A stretch of 12,122 nt of DNA from an uncultured Oscillospiraceae bacterium (GTDB lineage Bacteria > Bacillota > Clostridia > Oscillospirales > Ruminococcaceae). This document shows positions 6,684 through 12,122 of this stretch, one piece after another (the stretch's first letter is position 1; each line of letters begins with the position of its first letter). The position numbers and the translations under genes are program-made. Under the pieces are notes generated by a model that made no database searches, was not told the origin of the DNA, and saw nothing but the letters and a program-made list of their open reading frames with translations. The DNA lies in NCBI GenBank assembly GCA_934456315.1, contig CAKSHG010000046.1, positions 1 to 12,122 on the forward strand. The letters run 5' to 3'.

Positions 6684-8613
6684 GATAGCGGACAAGTCCG
6701 GGTTCTGCTTCGGCGTTCAGCGCGCGATAGACCTGACTGAACAGGCGGCGGATAAGTACAGCGAGGTTTACACGCTGGGTCCGCTGATCCATAACACGAT
6801 AGTTACCGATTCCCTCGAAAAGAGGGGAGTTCATATAGCCGCAGACGTGCAGGACGCCGCCGGGAAGCCCCTGGTGATACGTTCACACGGAGTCGGCAGG
6901 GATACAGAGGAAAGGGCGCAGGCGGCATGCTCCGTGCTGCTGGACGCGACCTGTCCGTTTGTGAAGCGTATCCACAATATAGTTGCGGAGCAGCCCGCAG
7001 ATTCCACGGTGGTTATCCTCGGCGACGGGGAGCACCCGGAGGTGCAGGGCATAATGGGTCATGCGAGCTGTAAGGCGGTCGCATGCATGACGCTCGATGA
7101 AGTCCGGAGCGTGCTCGATGGAGTCAGGACTTCCGGCGGGGAGGCAGTCCTCGTTGTACAGACCACCTTCGACCGCAGCAGATTCCTGGAATATTCCGCA
7201 AGGATCCGGGAAGAATATAGTTGCGTGAAGATATATGACACGATATGCAACGCCACCTCGGAGCGCCAGGCTAATGCGGAGGAGCTTGCAAAACGGGCTG
7301 ACCTTATGCTGGTTGTCGGAGGAAGGCACAGCTCAAATACCGGAAAGTTAGCTGAAATCTGTTCGAGATATTGCCGCACAGTGTTCATCGAGAGTGCCTC
7401 AGAACTTTCCCCGCAGATCATTATGGGTCTGCACTCCGATAGTATTATCGGAATAACGGCTGGAGCTTCAACTCCCGCCTATACAATAAAGGAGGTTCAT
7501 TTAAAAATGAGCGAGATCATCAACAATAATGAAAATGAGGAGAGCTTTGCAGCACTGTTCGAGCAGTCCGAGAGCAAGAGATTATATAACGGCGCCAAAG
7601 TTAAGGCAACAGTTGTAAGCGTTAAGCCGAACGAGGCTGTTGTAGAGCTGGGTACAAAGCACACGGGTTACATACCCCTCGACGAGCTGACCAACGACCC
7701 CAACGCTAAGGTTGAGGACATCGTTAAGGTAGGCGACGAGATCGACGCTATCGTTACCAAGGTAGACGATTCTCAGGGTGTTGTATTCCTCTCCAAGAAG
7801 AGAGTAGATTCCGCGCTGGGCATGGAGAAGATCGCCGCAGCCAAGGAAGCTAACGAAACTCTCGAGGGCGTAGTTACACAGGCAGTCAAGGGCGGCGTGA
7901 TCGTCGTAACTAACGGCACCAGAGTATTTATCCCCGCGTCCCAGACCGGCGTTCCGAGAAGCGGCAAGCTTGAGGACCTGGTTAAGAAGACAGTACAGTT
8001 CAAGGTCATCGAGATCAACGAGCAGCGCAACAGAGTCGTTGGTTCTATCCGTCAGGCTACCAGAGAGGTCCGCGACGCTGAGAGAGCTAAGTTCTGGGAG
8101 AGCATTCAGGTTGGTCAGAAGTTCGAGGGCGAGGTTCGCTCCATCGAGGACTACGGTGTATTTGTTGACATCGGTCCGGTTGACGGTCTGGTTAGAACCA
8201 GCGAGCTGACCTGGAACAGAGTTGGTCACCCCAAGGATATCGTTAAGGAAGGCGACAAGATCACCGTTATCGTTAAGTCCTTCGATCCTGAGAAGAAGAG
8301 AGTTTCCCTCTCCGCTAAGGATCCCGACGAGAATCCCTGGACCAAGTTCGTTGAGGAGTACCAGATCGGCGACGTTATCAAGGCTACTATCGTTAGCATC
8401 ACCGAGTTCGGTGCTTTCGCACAGATCATTCCCGGCGTTGATGGTCTGATCCACATTTCTCAGATCTCCACCGAGAGAGTTACCAACATCAACAACGTTC
8501 TGGCAGTAGGTCAGGAAGTCGAGGCTAAGATCATCGACATCGACACCGAGAAGAGCAGAGTTTCTCTTTCCATCAAGGCACTCATGGAGGACAACGCTGC
8601 TGACGCTGAGTAA
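6673..8613 (+). CDS. ispH: Fused 4-hydroxy-3-methylbut-2-enyl diphosphate reductase (IspH) and S1 protein
   Basis: 646 residues in one frame. Residues 1-278 are IspH, the last enzyme of the MEP isoprenoid pathway, a [4Fe-4S] reductase giving IPP and DMAPP. The cluster cysteines Cys12, Cys94 and Cys192 are present, as are His40, His72, the EHPEV motif (His121, Glu123), QTTF (164-165) and HSSN. Residues 279-646 hold four S1 RNA-binding domains (about 307-376, 394-466, 481-550, 566-636), like a shortened ribosomal protein S1. This IspH-S1 fusion is well known in Clostridia. The start overlaps plsC by 11 bases and has AGGAG at 6658-6662. Codon use changes sharply at residue 279: Arg is mixed CGN/AGG before and mostly AGA after, with GTT, AAG and GAC strongly preferred. 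A full Shine-Dalgarno sequence and ATG lie at that junction. A strong terminator follows at 8649. Confidence 0.95.
   Translation: MLIEIADKSGFCFGVQRAIDLTEQAADKYSEVYTLGPLIHNTIVTDSLEKRGVHIAADVQDAAGKPLVIRSHGVGRDTEERAQAACSVLLDATCPFVKRIHNIVAEQPADSTVVILGDGEHPEVQGIMGHASCKAVACMTLDEVRSVLDGVRTSGGEAVLVVQTTFDRSRFLEYSARIREEYSCVKIYDTICNATSERQANAEELAKRADLMLVVGGRHSSNTGKLAEICSRYCRTVFIESASELSPQIIMGLHSDSIIGITAGASTPAYTIKEVHLKMSEIINNNENEESFAALFEQSESKRLYNGAKVKATVVSVKPNEAVVELGTKHTGYIPLDELTNDPNAKVEDIVKVGDEIDAIVTKVDDSQGVVFLSKKRVDSALGMEKIAAAKEANETLEGVVTQAVKGGVIVVTNGTRVFIPASQTGVPRSGKLEDLVKKTVQFKVIEINEQRNRVVGSIRQATREVRDAERAKFWESIQVGQKFEGEVRSIEDYGVFVDIGPVDGLVRTSELTWNRVGHPKDIVKEGDKITVIVKSFDPEKKRVSLSAKDPDENPWTKFVEEYQIGDVIKATIVSITEFGAFAQIIPGVDGLIHISQISTERVTNINNVLAVGQEVEAKIIDIDTEKSRVSLSIKALMEDNAADAE
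7488..7509 (+). promoter_or_regulatory. Internal ribosome binding site and start codon for S1 part
   Basis: AAAGGAGGT (7488-7496) is a full Shine-Dalgarno match, 11 bases before an in-frame ATG (7507-7509) that begins the S1 half (MSEIINNN). Free-standing S1 of 368 residues could be made from here. Caution: AAG GAG GTT also encodes the IspH C-terminal IKEV, so part of the match may be coding coincidence. The codon-use switch at this ATG supports real initiation. Confidence 0.6.
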
Positions 8614-8648
8614 TTTTACTCCGGTGTTAGAGGATATGTTGTAATATG

Positions 8649-8678
8649 CACCCCGCAGTTTCTGCGGGGTGTTTTTTT
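8649..8678 (+). terminator. Strong rho-independent terminator of ispH/S1
   Basis: A perfect 10-base-pair GC-rich stem (8649-8658 with 8662-8671) has a TTT loop and is followed by seven T (8672-8678). It closes the cmk-plsC-ispH/S1 transcript. Confidence 0.95.
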
Positions 8679-8714
8679 GCTTCAAAAAAAGCGCAAATAA
8701 TCCCGAAAAAGCAC

Positions 8715-8743
8715 TTGACAAAATAATGCAAAAGTAGTATAAT
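8715..8743 (+). promoter_or_regulatory. Perfect consensus SigA promoter
   Basis: -35 TTGACA (8715-8720), a 17-base spacer and -10 TATAAT (8738-8743), all at consensus. The start is expected near 8750, about 200 bases before the next gene, so a long 5' leader is made at high rate. Confidence 0.9.
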
Positions 8744-8749
8744 ACCGAT

Positions 8750-8951
8750 TACCGCTTTAAAAATATCGTGATTATTTGTTTATCCGACCCGCTCCTGAAC
8801 TGAACGGAGGCTTTTCATTGTGGGCGGACAGCAAGCCGCATGAGCAAAGGCTCATGCAGGGACGATCATATTTCTCAGGAACACTTTAAACACGACTGGT
8901 AGGGCATGCCGCACAGGGACTGTGCGTGCCGCCCTGAAATGGAGGGCTGTT
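8750..8951 (+). promoter_or_regulatory. Structured 5' leader of sigma-like gene
   Basis: About 200 bases between a consensus promoter and the gene. Three stems are visible. The first is TCCG-A-CCC (8783-8790) with GGGCGGA (8822-8828), enclosing CTCC/GGAG (8792-8795 with 8806-8809). The second is a perfect 8-base-pair hairpin GCATGAGC/GCTCATGC (8838-8845 with 8850-8857, loop AAAG). The third is CGCACAG/CTGTGCG (8910-8916 with 8920-8926, loop GGA) extended by AGGGC/GCCCT (8901-8905 with 8931-8935), ending six bases before the ribosome binding site. There is no T tract, so control would be at translation or message stability. I recognise no known riboswitch. Bases 8614-8749 hold only the terminator and promoter. 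Confidence 0.55.
8818..8889 (+). CDS. Possible 23-residue upstream leader peptide
   Basis: A TTG at 8818 lies seven bases after CGGAGG (8805-8810) and opens a 23-codon frame ending with TAA at 8887-8889. The peptide starts MWADSKPHEQRL and shows no run of one amino acid that would mark an attenuation peptide. The second leader hairpin (8838-8857) lies inside it. A good ribosome binding site is the main support; a non-ATG start and short length make it uncertain. Confidence 0.3.
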   Translation: MWADSKPHEQRLMQGRSYFSGTL

Positions 8952-9782
8952 ATGAGCAACATTAGCTTTGGCACCAGGACTATCCAGCAGTACATTAAGG
9001 AACTTGAGAGCTGCGATATATGCAGCGCCGCCGAGGCGTCATCGGCAGCTGCAACGGCGTCGCAGCGTGGACTGGACGCGCTGCCTGCTGAACAGCGCGA
9101 GAGATTCGTGAACTACTGCACGCTTGTCACCGCCAGGCGGGTGCGTGCTGTTACAGCAAAGATGTCTGCCGCGGCGGAGCTTGATCCCTGCGAATGGGTC
9201 AACGAATTCCACATCAGGCTTGAGGATACGCTCCGGCGATATGAGCCGGAGCGTTCAAGCCTGACGACTTTCCTGTCGAATTCGGTTGACAACTTCATGC
9301 GGAGCTATTCCGCGAACAACGACTCCCGCGGGCGCTACTACAACGCCACGGTGAGCCAGCTCCGCCGTGCCCGGGAGAAGCTCTCAAGGCAGAACAGCTG
9401 CGAGCCGACGGACGACGAGCTGATGAGCGAGCTGAAGTGGGGAATGCTCCGCCTCAGCAACGCCCGCAGAGCCGAGGCGGAGGGAGGCAGCGTTTCCCTT
9501 AGCGAGCCGGTGGACGCAGACGGAGAACTGACTATCGCGGACACGCTGGTTTCGGACGAGCCCAGCGTAGAGGAAGCCGCCGAGCAGAAGATAATGCTCG
9601 GCAGAATGCGCGAGTGTCTGGCGCAGCTCCCTGATGACAGGAGCAAGTACGCCACGATCAATTGCATAGCTCTTGGAAAGAGCTACGGCAAGGTCGGCGA
9701 GGAGCTCGGCGCCTCCAAGGAGGGCGTCAGGAAGATGGTCAACAGGACGCTTGACCTGCTGCGCACGATGCTGTGCGGCTGA
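8952..9782 (+). CDS. Divergent sigma-70-like protein
   Basis: 276 residues. ATG 8952 is chosen because GGAGGG (8941-8946) is five bases upstream; a GTG at 8922 lies inside a leader hairpin. The middle (about 55-160) resembles sigma region 2 into 3: a helix with LDPCEWVNEFHIRLEDTL, then RYEPERSSLTTFLSNSVDNFMRSY, which matches the pattern of the core-binding and -10-recognising part, then a PTDDELMSEL segment like region 3. A linker SLSEPVDADGELTIADTLVSDEP matches the typical bridge to region 4. The C-terminus (about 217-274) is a region-4-like helix-turn-helix: MRECLAQLPDDR, then YGKVGEELGASKEGVRKMVNRTLDLLR. The N-terminal 50 residues are Ala/Ser rich and unlike housekeeping sigma. It could be an alternative sigma factor or a sigma-derived DNA-binding regulator. 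It is alone in its transcript, with no anti-sigma gene nearby. The long structured leader suggests post-transcriptional control. Confidence 0.75.
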   Translation: MSNISFGTRTIQQYIKELESCDICSAAEASSAAATASQRGLDALPAEQRERFVNYCTLVTARRVRAVTAKMSAAAELDPCEWVNEFHIRLEDTLRRYEPERSSLTTFLSNSVDNFMRSYSANNDSRGRYYNATVSQLRRAREKLSRQNSCEPTDDELMSELKWGMLRLSNARRAEAEGGSVSLSEPVDADGELTIADTLVSDEPSVEEAAEQKIMLGRMRECLAQLPDDRSKYATINCIALGKSYGKVGEELGASKEGVRKMVNRTLDLLRTMLCG

Positions 9783-9794
9783 CGAAATACACCA

Positions 9795-9820
9795 AAGGGA
9801 CTGCGAAAACGCAGTCCCTT
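9795..9820. terminator. Hairpin between convergent genes
   Basis: A perfect 11-base-pair stem (9795-9805 with 9810-9820) with loop AAAA lies 12 bases after the sigma-like gene and 14 bases after the minus-strand small gene. T tracts on both sides are weak. Its position between two convergent stops suggests a shared, two-way terminator. Confidence 0.65.
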
Positions 9821-9834
9821 CAGTTATTTATCGC

Positions 9835-9996
9835 TCAAATCGCGTCCATGAGGGCTCCGAGCATGCGGAACACCTTTGCGGTGCTGCGGCGCTTCATGGT
9901 GTGGCGGCTTAGTGTGTTCACCGCCATGAATGCAAGACCTCCTGCAATCAGCCCGGCTGCGCTGCTCTTTATATAAGCTTCCGTCTTTCTGGACAT
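9835..9996 (-). CDS. 53-residue membrane-anchored small protein
   Basis: Read on the minus strand from ATG at 9996-9994 to TGA at 9837-9835. A clear AAGGAG (complement of 10006-10011) lies about nine bases before the start. The protein opens with MSRKTEAYIK, has one hydrophobic Gly/Ala-rich segment (about residues 11-28, SSAAGLIAGGLAFMAV) and ends in a basic tail (RHTMKRRSTAKVFRMLG...DAI). One membrane span with a charged tail is likely. The layout resembles short YtxH-like or Ruminococcaceae small membrane proteins, but I cannot assign a family. It converges with the sigma-like gene and shares the hairpin at 9795. Function is unknown. The upstream region shows no promoter I would defend. Confidence 0.75.
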   Translation of the reverse strand: MSRKTEAYIKSSAAGLIAGGLAFMAVNTLSRHTMKRRSTAKVFRMLGALMDAI

Positions 9997-10255
9997 AGTG
10001 ATCAGCTCCTTTTTGAAAGTTTACGTCAGTATTTTTTGCAATTTGCAGGTTTCTATTCAGAAACGCACTCTGATAAATCATTCCAGACGACCGGGAAATG
10101 TCCGGAAAAATGTGCTCCAATTGAAAAAAGTGCCTGTTTTCAGCCCTGTATTTGTGCTTTTTGTAATGTTTGCATATATAACGCTGCTGTTTTGACCCAA
10201 GTATCCGTCAATGTGCCAAAATGCAATTCCTGATATAAAAACTTGCAAAAACTGC
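9997..10255. other. Intergenic region with no assigned gene
   Basis: AT-richer DNA between the divergent small gene and the amt promoter. Apart from the small gene's ribosome binding site (10006-10011) I see no convincing gene, repeat or terminator. The promoter of the minus-strand gene should be here but no clear -35/-10 pair was found. Confidence 0.6.
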
Positions 10256-10284
10256 TTGACAAAATTCCTTGTTTGGTGTATAAT
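10256..10284 (+). promoter_or_regulatory. Perfect consensus SigA promoter of amt
   Basis: -35 TTGACA (10256-10261), a 17-base spacer and -10 TATAAT (10279-10284). The start is expected near 10291, right at the first leader hairpin. A consensus promoter on a nitrogen-scavenging transporter suggests that control acts after initiation. Confidence 0.92.
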
Positions 10285-10289
10285 CAGAC

Positions 10290-10354
10290 CATAGCAAAGG
10301 GGCTATGACAGACAGACTTCAATGGCGAAGCCTGCCGGTCATAGCCCCGCTTTG
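10290..10354 (+). promoter_or_regulatory. Dual hexaloop hairpin leader, candidate ANTAR antitermination site
   Basis: Hairpin P1 is CATAGC/GCTATG (10290-10295 with 10302-10307) with six-base loop AAAGGG. Five bases later, hairpin P2 is CAG-A-CTTC / GAAG-C-CTG (10313-10320 with 10327-10334) with six-base loop AATGGC. Both loops have A at position 1 and G at position 4, the rule for ANTAR-protein RNA targets. The 3' arm of P1 is also part of a competing long stem, GGGGCTATGAC (10299-10309) with GTCATAGCCCC (10338-10348), followed by GCTTTGTT. P1 and that stem cannot coexist. The T tail is weak for a terminator, and the predicted transcript start is so close that the outermost P1 pair may be lost. 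Confidence 0.6.
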
Positions 10355-10384
10355 TTAAAGCGACAAGCAATCACAAGTCAATAC

Positions 10385-10450
10385 AAACCGACGCCGGGTC
10401 ATATGCGGGACATAAAGGCGGACGGTTTCAAAAACAGAAAGGGGACGGTT
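10385..10450 (+). promoter_or_regulatory. Hairpin and direct repeat before the amt ribosome binding site
   Basis: AAACCG (10385-10390) pairs with CGGTTT (10423-10428), extended by CGCC/GGCG (10392-10395 with 10417-10420). The octamer GGACGGTT occurs twice, at 10420-10427 and at 10443-10450, the second overlapping the AGGGG ribosome binding site. The upstream AACCG could pair with either copy. Confidence 0.4.
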
Positions 10451-10455
10451 CTTAA

Positions 10456-12122
10456 ATGAACACACTATTGACTTTATTGTCCGAGGCTGGAACGGTATTC
10501 ACCCCGGATCAGAATGCAGCGATCCAGGCTGTCGTTGACGAAACGATGTACAGCGGCAGCGATGTAAACGGTATATGGTACCTCATAGGTGCCGCCTGGG
10601 TATTCTTCATGCAGTGCGGTTTCGCGATGGTCGAAACCGGTATGACCCGCTCGAAGAACGCTGGCAACATCATCATGAAGAACCTCATGGACTTCTGCAT
10701 AGGCACTGTAGTATTCATTCTTCTTGGCTTCGGACTCCTGCTCGGCGAGGACACCCTGTTCGGTCTGGTCGGTATCCCGAACCTTGATATCCTTGGCAGC
10801 TTCTCGGACTTCAACAGATGTGCCGAGTTCGTATTCAACCTTGTATTCTGCGCGACCGCCGCGACTATCGTTTCCGGTGCGATGGCAGAACGTACAAAGT
10901 TCCTTAGCTACTGCATCTACTCCGGCGTTATCAGCGCCATCGTTTACCCGATCGAGGCTCACTGGATCTGGGGCGGCGGCTGGCTGGCTCAGATGGGCTT
11001 CGTTGATTTCGCTGGTTCTACATGTATCCACATGGTCGGCGGTCTTTGCGCACTCATCGGTGCGAAGATGGTAGGTCCCCGTATCGGCAAGTTCGGCAAG
11101 GACGGCAAGCCTAACGCGATCCTCGGTCACTCCATGACCCTCGGCGCTCTCGGCGTATTCATTCTCTGGTTCGGTTGGTACGGATTCAACGGCGCTGCCG
11201 CTTCCGATACCCACTACCTTGCAAATATCTTCCTTACTACAACAGTAGCCCCCGCAGTGGCAACCTGCACAACCATGGTTTACACCTGGATAAGACACGG
11301 CAAGCCTGATGTTTCCATGTGCCTTAACGCTTCCCTTGCAGGTCTTGTAGCTATCACGGCTCCCTGCGCTGATACAGACTGCCTCGGCGCTGCTATCATC
11401 GGTCTGGTTTCCGGCTTCCTGGTTTGCTTCGGCGTTTGGCTCCTCGATTACAAGCTGCACATCGACGACCCGGTCGGCGCAGTTGCAGTACACTTCTTCA
11501 ACGGTATCTGGGGTACCATCGCAGTTGGTCTTTTCTCTAACGGCAACGGTCAGAACGGCGGCGTAGCTGCTGTAAACGGTACCGGCGAGCATGCTGTGGG
11601 TCTGTTCTACGGCGGCGGTTTCGCACAGCTTGGCGTACAGCTCCTCGGCATGGTTTCCGTACTTGCATGGACTGGCGTTACCATTACTATCACATTCCTT
11701 ATCATCAAGAAAACTGTCGGTCTTAGAGTTTCCCGCCACGAGGAGATCGTTGGTCTGGACGCTACGGAGCACGGTCTGCCTTCCTCCTATGCAGACTTCG
11801 TTCCTGCAATGCATGTAGAGCTTTCCACCTCCGGCAAGGAGAAGGAAGTAGAAACCGTAAAGCTCGGCTCTGCGCCTGTTGAGGCTGCCGTTCCTGTTGC
11901 GTACAAGAGCGCTAAGCCCTCTGACGGCACAAAGATGAGCAAGGTCGTTATCCTTGCAAAGCAGGAGAAGTTCGAAGCTCTCAAGCATGCGATGTCCGAG
12001 ATCGGCGTAACTGGTATGACAGTCACCAATGTACTTGGCTGCGGCATGCAGAAGGGCGCTACCGAGTTCTACCGCGGCGTTAAGGTCGAAACGACCCTCC
12101 TGCCTAAGATCAAGGTCGAGAT
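10456..12122 (+). CDS. amt: Ammonium transporter (Amt) fused to P-II domain (3' partial)
   Basis: 555 codons seen; it runs off the window. ATG 10456 follows AGGGG (10440-10444). Residues about 38-430 form the Amt/Rh channel, with about 11 membrane spans that conduct ammonium across the cell membrane. The channel twin histidines are His192 (CIHMVGG) and His346 (VHFFNGIWG). Other marks are VETGMTRSKNAGNI near the N-terminus and WFGWYGFNGAAA. An Ala/Lys/Val linker (about 435-493) leads to a P-II signal-protein domain from residue 494, with IGVTGMTVTNVLGCGMQKG and LPKIKVE. By position, Tyr46 (E. coli GlnB numbering) is kept (Tyr539), but the uridylylation site Tyr51 is Val544, Arg38 is Met and His42 is Ala; Lys58 is kept. 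The fused P-II may gate its own channel by ATP/ADP/2-oxoglutarate without uridylylation. Codon use is strongly biased, as in S1, implying high expression. Confidence 0.96.
   Translation, partial: MNTLLTLLSEAGTVFTPDQNAAIQAVVDETMYSGSDVNGIWYLIGAAWVFFMQCGFAMVETGMTRSKNAGNIIMKNLMDFCIGTVVFILLGFGLLLGEDTLFGLVGIPNLDILGSFSDFNRCAEFVFNLVFCATAATIVSGAMAERTKFLSYCIYSGVISAIVYPIEAHWIWGGGWLAQMGFVDFAGSTCIHMVGGLCALIGAKMVGPRIGKFGKDGKPNAILGHSMTLGALGVFILWFGWYGFNGAAASDTHYLANIFLTTTVAPAVATCTTMVYTWIRHGKPDVSMCLNASLAGLVAITAPCADTDCLGAAIIGLVSGFLVCFGVWLLDYKLHIDDPVGAVAVHFFNGIWGTIAVGLFSNGNGQNGGVAAVNGTGEHAVGLFYGGGFAQLGVQLLGMVSVLAWTGVTITITFLIIKKTVGLRVSRHEEIVGLDATEHGLPSSYADFVPAMHVELSTSGKEKEVETVKLGSAPVEAAVPVAYKSAKPSDGTKMSKVVILAKQEKFEALKHAMSEIGVTGMTVTNVLGCGMQKGATEFYRGVKVETTLLPKIKVE

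Noticed and set aside
7582..8721. 379-codon open frame on the minus strand opposite the S1 domains
   Set aside because: It results from codon bias in S1, and its start lies beyond the S1 terminator. The plus frame holds four S1 domains.
8890..8951. Resemblance of CGACTGGTAGGG...CCGCCCTG to the ZTP (pfl) riboswitch
   Set aside because: Only the CTGG and CCGCC pieces match. The conserved middle hairpin and GGGAG-type elements are missing, and the downstream gene is not a folate or purine gene.
10036..10233. Cys-rich plus-strand frame (motifs CPEKC, CFQPC, CNVC)
   Set aside because: It starts with TTG and has no ribosome binding site, and the cysteines come from TGT/TGC in AT-rich intergenic DNA. 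Looks like chance.
10299..10356. Calling the long amt leader stem a plain rho-independent terminator
   Set aside because: The T tail is broken by G and only moderately T-rich, and the inside of the stem contains the hexaloop hairpin. It is better treated as part of a switch until tested.
10474..11988. 504-codon open frame on the minus strand opposite amt
   Set aside because: It is a shadow of the strongly codon-biased amt gene. The product has no recognisable domains, while the plus strand encodes a clear Amt channel with conserved histidines.

Overview
The window looks like chromosomal DNA of a low-to-mid GC anaerobic Firmicute of the Ruminococcus/Oscillospiraceae type. This is inferred from the fused ispH-ribosomal protein S1 gene, the order FAD oxidoreductase - cmk - plsC - ispH/S1 seen in many Clostridia, strong AGGAGG ribosome binding sites, and SigA-type promoters with 17-base spacers. 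I see no phage, insertion sequence, CRISPR array, tRNA or rRNA.

Layout. (1) 1-960: 3' part of a secreted or surface LysM-G5-M23 cell-wall peptidase, followed by two terminator-like hairpins. (2) 1228-2895: a lipoprotein with a long low-complexity stalk and a C-terminal von Willebrand A domain, closed by a terminator. (3) 3037-5207: a promoter, then an RpiR-family regulator overlapping an HI0933/BaiN-type flavoprotein by 8 bases. (4) 5287-8678: a promoter, cmk, plsC and ispH-S1, all translationally overlapping, ended by a strong terminator. (5) 8715-9820: a perfect consensus promoter, a structured leader of about 200 bases, a divergent sigma-70-like protein, and a hairpin shared with (6) a convergent 53-residue membrane-anchored small protein at 9835-9996 on the minus strand. 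(7) 10256-12122: a perfect consensus promoter, a leader with two hexaloop hairpins, and an ammonium transporter fused to a P-II domain, cut by the window end.

The housekeeping block (4) joins nucleotide recycling (CMP kinase), phospholipid synthesis (acyltransferase), isoprenoid synthesis (IspH) and translation (S1). Inside the ispH-S1 reading frame there is a full Shine-Dalgarno sequence and ATG exactly where codon use switches to a highly expressed pattern, so S1 may also be made alone.

The most interesting regulatory signal is the amt leader. Two adjacent hairpins each carry a six-base loop with A at position 1 and G at position 4, the known recognition rule for ANTAR-domain antiterminators. 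The first hairpin is mutually exclusive with a long downstream hairpin. This suggests nitrogen control by RNA antitermination. The second most interesting region is the structured leader of the sigma-like gene, which holds three hairpins, a possible 23-codon upstream ORF and five GGA motifs.
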